The notes below the pieces were generated by a model. It made no database searches. It was not told the origin of the DNA and was given only the letters and a program-made list of their open reading frames with translations. Both the position numbers and the translations under genes were made by a program. 64,000 nt of DNA from Canna indica (taxonomy: Eukaryota; Streptophyta; Magnoliopsida; Zingiberales; Cannaceae): assembly GCA_034359265.1 (NCBI GenBank), contig CP136891.1:48910001-48974000 (forward strand), given 5' to 3'. This document shows, in pieces, positions 57,839 to 64,000 of the stretch (position 1 is its first letter; the number at the start of each line of letters is the position of its first letter).

Positions 57839-58183
57839 TTAGATGCCGACAAACTTGAGGAGGGAGAGACGAACCTGGATTTGGATCGTGATGTCATGAG
57901 GCGGACGACGGTGTCGTGCCGTTCGGCGTCGTAGAGGCGTTTGAGGGGACACTGTTTGGATCGCCACAGAGGCATCGTAGAGGGTCGATTCGGATCGCGT
58001 CGAGCTCTTCTTCGGTGAGGACGGCCGAGGGTTCCTCATAAAGGGAGGTGGAGATGATGAGGAGAGTTCCGCGGCACTATTTTGAGTCAGGCAATGGAGA
58101 TGACGAGGGTTTTTGGGAGGGTTTTGTCGCGGGGAGAGGGAAAAACAAAGAGTCGGGCGGGCGGGATTTTTTATTGGCCGCAA
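57839..58183 (-). other. GC-rich leader exon candidate of the large CACTA
   Basis: A GC-rich stretch just inside the right subterminal repeats, at the 5' end of the minus-strand transposon genes. It is open in one frame for 114 codons (Pro/Ser/Arg-rich) but shows no known domain. A similar GC-rich block occupies the same position in the nested CACTA (15090-15480), which suggests a promoter/leader role. Confidence 0.5.
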
Positions 58184-58189
58184 AAAAAT

Positions 58190-58523
58190 AGCAGGGTATT
58201 TTGAGTATAGGAACAGTTTGGCTATTGGAACAGTTTAATTTTGTTCCCATAGTATATTAGACTACGGGAATAGTTTCGGAAACCGTTCCCATAAATTGGC
58301 TATGGGAACGGTTCCTTTTTTGTGTTCCCATAGTATAAGGGCTAAGGGAACAGTTTTGAAAACCGTTCTTGTATATTGGCTATGGGAAGGGTTTTTTATT
58401 GTGTTCCCTTAGCCAATATACTATGGGAACAATTTTTAAAACTGTTCCTATAAGTAATGTATGGGAACACTTTTTCAACCGTTCCCAAAAGTGGCGTGGC
58501 CACAGAGCCAAAATATAGTAGTG
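58190..58523. repeat. Right subterminal repeat array and end of the large CACTA
   Basis: About ten copies of CTATGGGAACGGTT or inverse AACCGTTCCCATA, in both orientations, leading to the end TATAGTAGTG at 58523. The GTGGCGTGGCCAC phrase near the end has a counterpart (GGCCACGCCGCC) near 10311. Confidence 0.88.
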
Positions 58524-60400
58524 AATGGAACTCGAATCGGACTCGAATTGGTTAAGTTATGGTTTATATTAGACTTAACTTGTGAAGGGGGTATTTTGGT
58601 AATTTAATAAATGAAGTTGAAGCATGTTATATTTTGCACCAGGGACCGTACGGCTCAAGAATAGCCGCACGCATCCCTTGGCGCAAGGGGAAAGAGAGGG
58701 GCGATTAGAGAAGACTCAGAATTCGATGTTGCCGTAATTCGTCGACAAGGGAATGGAGAGAGTCATCTTCCTTTTTGATTTCTTCTTCTGTGAGTGGTTC
58801 CTTGCCCCAAACAGTAGGGATTCTTGGATTTTTTAGCCGCCCCTTGTCTTTGGGATCTTTCCAGAATTTTTCTTGAATTGTTGTCATTTTACGGATGTTT
58901 TCTATCAGAAGATGTGTATTATTGCGGTCTTTGGTTTCTTGTGCGAGGTTCAGGGTGCGGCAGCCCCTATTAGTGGCCCTAGGGTTTTAGGGCCGACCGA
59001 ATAGGGATAATAGAAGAAGAGCTTTGAAATTTTGTCTAATGTTTAATTTGATACATTGATTTCATCTCCTAACAATTGGTTCAAATTGTTTAATCTAGGA
59101 AGGGAGACTAGGAGGGCTGGCCGTATAGGACTACCCTAATTTTAGGGTAGGGCCGGATGGTTTAGGGTAATGAAACCCTTAGGATTTATACTTAGACATC
59201 ATTGTATATTGATTAGAATGCTTACAATTTCTATCGTACTATGTTGTGTTATCCAAAGAACATGGTTAAGGTGGTCGGCCACAATAGGATTACCCCTAGG
59301 GTTTTAGTGTCGGCCCGGGTAGGAACATTTGAGTAAACTTTGTGACAATGTTGATATAGTAGATTCGTAATGAACTTGGCGATGAGATAGTTTACATAAT
59401 CTAATTCCTAAGGTATTAGGAGGGTGTACACTCATGCCGTCATGCGAATCACCTAAGTCGTACCCTACGCTTTTAGAGCCAATACCGTTAAATTTGGACT
59501 TGTGGGAAAATGGTAAAGGTTTGGTATACCTACTTTGACATGTGGGTTTGATATTTTAATATATGACAAAACAATAGGTAAATGGCATATAAATGGTACG
59601 AAAATGTTGGTTTAAGCGTAGAGACTTAATATAAATATTTAGGCCGATTCCTAAGGCTATAAGAATCTAGGTTTCTTGAAGGTTACGTGTAGCACTTTAA
59701 TACTTGTTGAGCATGAAATTCTTAGGAATTATCCATTTAAGTAAGTTTGTTTTTATATGAATTATTTCTGATTTATGTTAGTAGTGTGTCTATTAAATTT
59801 CAGCTTGAATATATATTTGCGTTTCATTATCATGAGTGACAAATCATGCTTGTATGATAAAACGATAGCAGAATATGGGTATTCATTTATGGATGTATGT
59901 CGTGCACATTTTGTTATTTATATTCCACTGGATATGTATGTGAGAAAATGGATTTCACCACCAAGGGACTGGGTTTGGGGTAGGGCTGGTCTAGGCATGC
60001 GCATGTGCATAACAGAGTCCATCGGTATGAACTATACTCTTTTAGAAATTGTTTAAATGTTTATATATGCTATTTAATTTCCTACATGGTACTATATGAC
60101 ATTTGTGTGATGTGGATGTGGATGCTCATGAGACTGGATGCATGGACAACCTGGTCATTGTTGGTTTACAGGCTAGGTAACGCGTTAGTGAGCCACGCTG
60201 ACAACAGCCCCAGAGTGGCATTGGCGGAAGGGTCACACCCGACCACTGAATTTACCAAGTTTTCATCTCAGGGGCTCATTGATGAGGGTCATTAGTCTTG
60301 AACTAGCAACTGACCCCTAATCTTGTGATTGTCATGCTTACACCTGTATGAGGATAAATTTGTTCATGAGCGTTGGTCACTGTAGTAGGGTAGTTTCGAT
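58524..60400 (+). mobile_element. Gypsy LTR, 3' part, continuing from 10214
   Basis: Resumes with the duplicated AAT and GGAACTCGAATCGGACTCG, then the paired CGTACGGCTC / GCCGCACGC palindrome at about 58645-58675. The Tekay-type LTRs have the same feature (33985-34012, inverted). Further blocks such as GTGAGCCACGCTGAC at 60190 also match that family. The LTR terminus GGGGCGTGACA was not found, so the copy is probably truncated somewhere after 60,300. Confidence 0.6.
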
Positions 60401-61723
60401 TAGACCATTATATGAACCCATGTATATTGGTTATTTACTTATGGTTATTTGATTTATATTCTTTTGTCAATATTTATCTGTTGGTATGTTTAAATAAGGA
60501 ATATTTATATGAATTTTATGACGCCTTAGAGAGGGCTCGGGGACGAGCCACTACATGTAATAGAAAGAATGCTTCTTCTAATTTAAATATCACAAATATA
60601 ACATTTCAGGATACATAACATCCTAAGATTAGTTATTGATAACCCTCTTTCAATTTACTATCACAAAGCTAAAAGGCTAGATATGTTGCTACCCTAGCAA
60701 CTGCACGAAGTGATCCAACATCCAATCCATAATTCTAAAGGACTCTTCATTGGTAAATTGGTGTTTCTTGCCGCAGATCATGAGCTACTCTTATTTAGTT
60801 GGTAAAATGTTTGCTTGCATGACACCAATGACTATCTTATGGAAGAATAAAATGAAACTTGTTTATCTGCAAAGAAACTCCATGTACTCATGTTTGCCAT
60901 TGTGAAGTTAAAGATGAGCTGACAGGTTTTTGGTTGCTTACAAACTTTACTGAATACTTGGGAAGGGCTTTACATATATAACTTGTTGAAGGTGGTCTCT
61001 TGATCAAGGAGATGAGAGGAAGGTATATATAAGGTTCATCGTTTCAGTTAAAGGCATTAGTCACTGAAAATAGAGAAAACTGAAGGTAGAAGTCCACAAA
61101 AATTATGCAAGTCTAAAAACAAGTCTCTAGCTAAGAAGAATATTGGATGCTTTCATTATGAATAAACTTAGGGCTTATAAAAAATTTACAGCGAGAAGCC
61201 TAGAATTCAAGTTAAAGAAAGAATAACAAAAAGAAGAAAATGAAGGATGAGAATAACACAATAACTACTATTTTAGAAGACTTTACGGTTATCAGTAACA
61301 AGGATACATAACATCCAAGTATATGTTGCTTGCAACATAGATAACTTACGGATAATATTTTTTAATACGTGACCCAAAGTAAATTCAAAGCTGCTGGACC
61401 ATTTATTTTGATACCATCTACTATCCATGTTGTTCCATAAAAGCATAAGCCAACATAGAACTCTTCAATCCACTAGAAGAAGCAACACCAAGCTCCCTCT
61501 ACAGGAAACTTAGTAGTCCTTTGTCCCTTCTTGCGTACTATAGCTAGCTGCTAGCAGGACAGATACCATAATAGAGAACTCTTCAATCTAATCGAATAGA
61601 TATTCAAAAAGAAGATTGAAGAATTCATTCAATAGGATTCGTGATCTCAATGAGTAGATTTTGCAATTGGAATTTTGAAACAGGAATTGTGGTATATCAT
61701 CCTGCAACTTGAATGCAAACACA
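60401..61723. other. Unassigned sequence
   Basis: AT-rich, no gene recognised. The 15-mer GGATACATAACATCC occurs at about 60609 and again at about 61302. Confidence 0.4.
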
Positions 61724-62960
61724 TGTCATGCTTCGTCTCAGAGTCGCATGACCGGCCATGGTAGATGTCTGTACCTCGAAGCCTACCACATGCACTCATC
61801 AAACAAATATAATATGCAATCAAACTGATACAGAAGAACATAAATGAAGTATGCCAAACTTTATTAAATGTTCGAAAACATATTTTACAACTCAATGTTA
61901 AAAAAAAATGACTCAGTGCATGAATTAAGTCCCTCACTACACGACTACGACTACATAATTGTTTGCTACGAGATATGCGACACCACCTGCCCTCCAGTCG
62001 TGCCACGCCATCAATTCGTACCTCACTGGTCAGGCTCTGCGAAACAAAGACAATAAAACAAGGAGTCCACGAGGAACTCAGTGAGGGGTCCTTCCGAACC
62101 TTCACTTAAATCCCCAGTATGATAACATATATAACAACAAAACATATGTATAAAATTTATACTGGTCATGTCACGATACCCGGCCAGTTGGTCGACCTTT
62201 ATGAGTAAATAAACCAGCCAACTACGGCTCTACATAACAAGTGTCACTTGGACACTATGGGCCTTAACCTGCATAAATGATTCGGCCATGCCCGGCCTTC
62301 ACCTCAATAAATGGTTCGTCAACTAGGATCGTCAACTAGTTTCCGGAGCCCCCACCGGGTTAGGGATAGCTAGTCCCACCCAATACTCGGGTCTACTATC
62401 GGCGTGGCCAACCGACGAAACCTCAAGACCCCCGCCACTCAGGTCTAGCACCTAGCCTGGCCCAGTGGTGTAATCTCAAGACCCTAAAAACCACTCGCTG
62501 AGTTGGGTAATAGCCGTGTCGGCTAAAACCATTTCTCAGCCCGACCATCACAAGCACAATACACATACAAAGTAGTCTAAAATTTTTCTATTCACTTCCT
62601 GGGCCTCAGCCCGCATCCCGGCCTCTATCCCAGGCCTTGACAAGTCATACTTTAGTGCCCAATTTTCCTAGGTGCAATACCTAGCGTTTCTATGTCCAAG
62701 GTCAATGTGATGGTGAGGCACCCTTGTTAGATTCCATGGATAACTTCTAGTGTCATTTATCACATATCATAATGTAAATCAGCATGTCTTAGGCATGAGC
62801 ATTTCTAGCAATAAATAGAACACAACGTATACATCAAGAGATAATTCTACAATAAATCTACCATAGCTATCCACATGATTTCAGAAACAAAATGAGTAAT
62901 TTTTGCAATTAAACAACGTAATCATACTGTTATTCAATCAACATAAATAATTAAGAAAAA
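61724..62960 (-). mobile_element. Truncated Gypsy LTR related to the 20.8-kb element
   Basis: Begins TGTCATGCTTCGTCTCAGAG and follows the LTR text at 21209 and 39499 closely in order (CCTCGAAGCCTACCACATGC, CACTTAAATCCCC, GTTAGGGATAGCTAGTCCC). It is more diverged and ends about halfway, at a point where CACTA coding sequence starts. Confidence 0.75.
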
Positions 62961-62989
62961 GCCAACTGAAAGTGAATACAATTGTTCTT

Positions 62990-64000
62990 GCTGCCTCCTC
63001 ATCCACTGGCATTTTATCTCTCTTCCTTTCATGGGCTATGATAAATATTTCATCTCTACCCATTGACTGGCCTATTTTAGTCTCCTAAAAAAGAGTTTAT
63101 ATTCAGTTTAGTAGTAAATGAGAAAGACTTAGAATATTTTAAGAGATAAAAATTGTACTTATAATCTCATCAATGACAGTGGCATAACTTTTCTTCCCCA
63201 AAGTATGGGGCATCTTTTGCTTTGATCGATTGATCTGGTTCGTCTTGCAAGTTTTCTAAGAATATAAAGTGACACTAGCATAATAATAACACAAATAACT
63301 AGGTTCCAATAAATAATAGTGTATCATTTACCTGTCCTGCATCAGAATTCCAAAAAGAAACAAGAGCGGACCATTGGTTTTTATCAACTCTTTCAGGGAC
63401 ATGGCTCAAATGATAGGACAATGGCTTTGAGCTATCATAATGCACAGCTCTCAAATTACTTTTCCAATTCCTCCATTTGGAGTTTATTGATCTTAATACC
63501 CACTTGGTCATAGTTTGAGAGCGGGGATAAGAGAATTTTGCCTACACAAAATGATATATTATGCAATGTCATTGGATAACTAACTACAATGAATTAAATA
63601 TATACTAATATGTCTAATGTTGCAAATGAATTAAATATATAGTAAAACTACAATGAATTAAATATATATCAAAACATCCAAAACTTATTGATACCTCCAC
63701 AACTTCTAACATCGTTTCTTTAAGAGCATCAGGAATGTCTTTCCATCTTAAGTTTATTAGAGCCATCTCAGGATTTCTAGCAATGGTTCCCAAAAAATCA
63801 CCTAATACCCCTGTTGCTTGGCCAACAGGTTATTTTTTCTTGCCTAAGCGAACCACAATGCAATATTCGGGAGGTAAGTTCCACACTCCAGCCATGCGAG
63901 TATAACATTGTGTTTTCTTTTTCTTTGCAGGACCTAATTTCACACAAATCAAGAAAAGCAGAATTAACAAAATTAATATAATACACATAAATCAGGAAAA
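62990..64000 (-). pseudogene. TNPA-like gene fragment of another CACTA element (runs off the window)
   Basis: On the minus strand: MAGVWNLPPEYCIVVRLGKKK, ATGVLGDFLGTIARNPEMAL and LRWKDIPDALKETMLEVVE (about 63900-63690). Then KWVLRSINSKWRNWKSNL and VPERVDKNQWSALVSFWNS (63511-63330), NRSKQKMPHTLGKKSYATV (about 63235-63180) and GRDEIFIIAHERKRDKMPVD (about 63065-63005). This is the domain order of the plant transposase_24/TNPA family, with introns between blocks. One stop occurs near 63830. The rest of the element lies to the right of the window. Confidence 0.78.

Larger units (their letters stand above)
10215..58523 (-). mobile_element. Large CACTA (En/Spm) transposon inflated by nested insertions, TSD AAT
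   Basis: The left end begins CACTACAACATTATTAATAG and the right end closes with CCAAAATATAGTAGTG, an imperfect terminal inverted repeat of about 13 bp. The 3-bp AAT lies just outside both ends (10212-10214 and 58524-58526). The LTR text on the two sides joins up across the element. Subterminal arrays of TATGGGAACGGTT / AACCGTTCCCATA occur at 10238-10700 and 58190-58500. It encodes a TNPD-type transposase (51757-55449) and a TNPA-type protein (11060-13260), both on the minus strand in the En/Spm order, so the 5' end is at 58523. After subtracting nested elements its own length is roughly 9-10 kb, normal for an autonomous CACTA. Stops and shifts in TNPD make it immobile on its own now. Confidence 0.88.

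Noticed and set aside
62232..62245. AACAAGTGT as a possible far-side duplication for the LTR starting at 9942 (left flank AGTGT)
   Set aside because: It falls inside an unrelated minus-oriented LTR, so the match is a coincidence.

Overview
The window is plant nuclear DNA, most likely from a eudicot with a repeat-rich genome. The evidence is AT-rich, intron-split gene remains, CACTA (En/Spm) transposons, Ty3/Gypsy chromoviruses of Tekay/Del type with LTRs of about 2.5 kb, a TRIM element, and an endogenous badnavirus-like pararetrovirus. I see no gene that is clearly intact. The only host gene seen over most of its length is a decayed GH1 beta-glucosidase on the minus strand (6554-9612). No rRNA, tRNA, CRISPR or bacterial feature was found. 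The species cannot be named from the sequence alone.

Layout. 1-3300: an LTR-like remnant split by a 1,663-bp non-autonomous CACTA element (637-2299, TSD CTA) that carries a captured aspartic-protease fragment. 3554-3955: about four copies of a 102-bp tandem repeat. 4340-6227: a Gypsy gag relic (minus) next to an LTR 3' part (plus). 6554-9612: the GH1 pseudogene. 9942-10214 and 58524 to about 60,400: two halves of one Gypsy LTR, split by a very large CACTA element. 60.4-61.7 kb: unassigned. 61724 to about 62,960: LTR fragment. 62,990-64,000: part of another CACTA TNPA-like gene that runs off the window.

The main structure is the CACTA element at 10215-58523 (48,309 bp, TSD AAT). It has matching subterminal repeats at both ends and two transposase-type genes on the minus strand: TNPD at 51.8-55.4 kb and TNPA at 11.1-13.3 kb. 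Its own sequence is only about 9-10 kb. The rest is nested insertions: a gene fragment holding a TRIM with identical LTRs (13744-14065, TSD GTTAG); a second, degenerate CACTA (14604-19248, TSD ATT); a Gypsy element of 20,849 bp (21209-42057, TSD TCTAA); a rearranged endogenous pararetrovirus (about 42,838-51,610); and a 309-bp CACTA derivative inside TNPD (54865-55173, TSD ATC). The 20.8-kb Gypsy element is nested again. It holds a decayed Tekay-type element (24690-34325) with gag mostly missing, pol broken by stops and the reverse-transcriptase active site changed. It also holds a fragment of a P4-type ATPase (ALA1-like) gene, interrupted by a solo LTR (36641-38913) that is flanked at its exact ends by about 175-bp direct repeats instead of a 5-bp duplication.

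A relative order follows from the nesting: Gypsy LTR, then the large CACTA, then the CACTA, Gypsy and viral insertions in it, then the Tekay-type element and the solo-LTR parent inside the Gypsy. The TRIM, whose two LTRs look identical, is probably among the most recent events.
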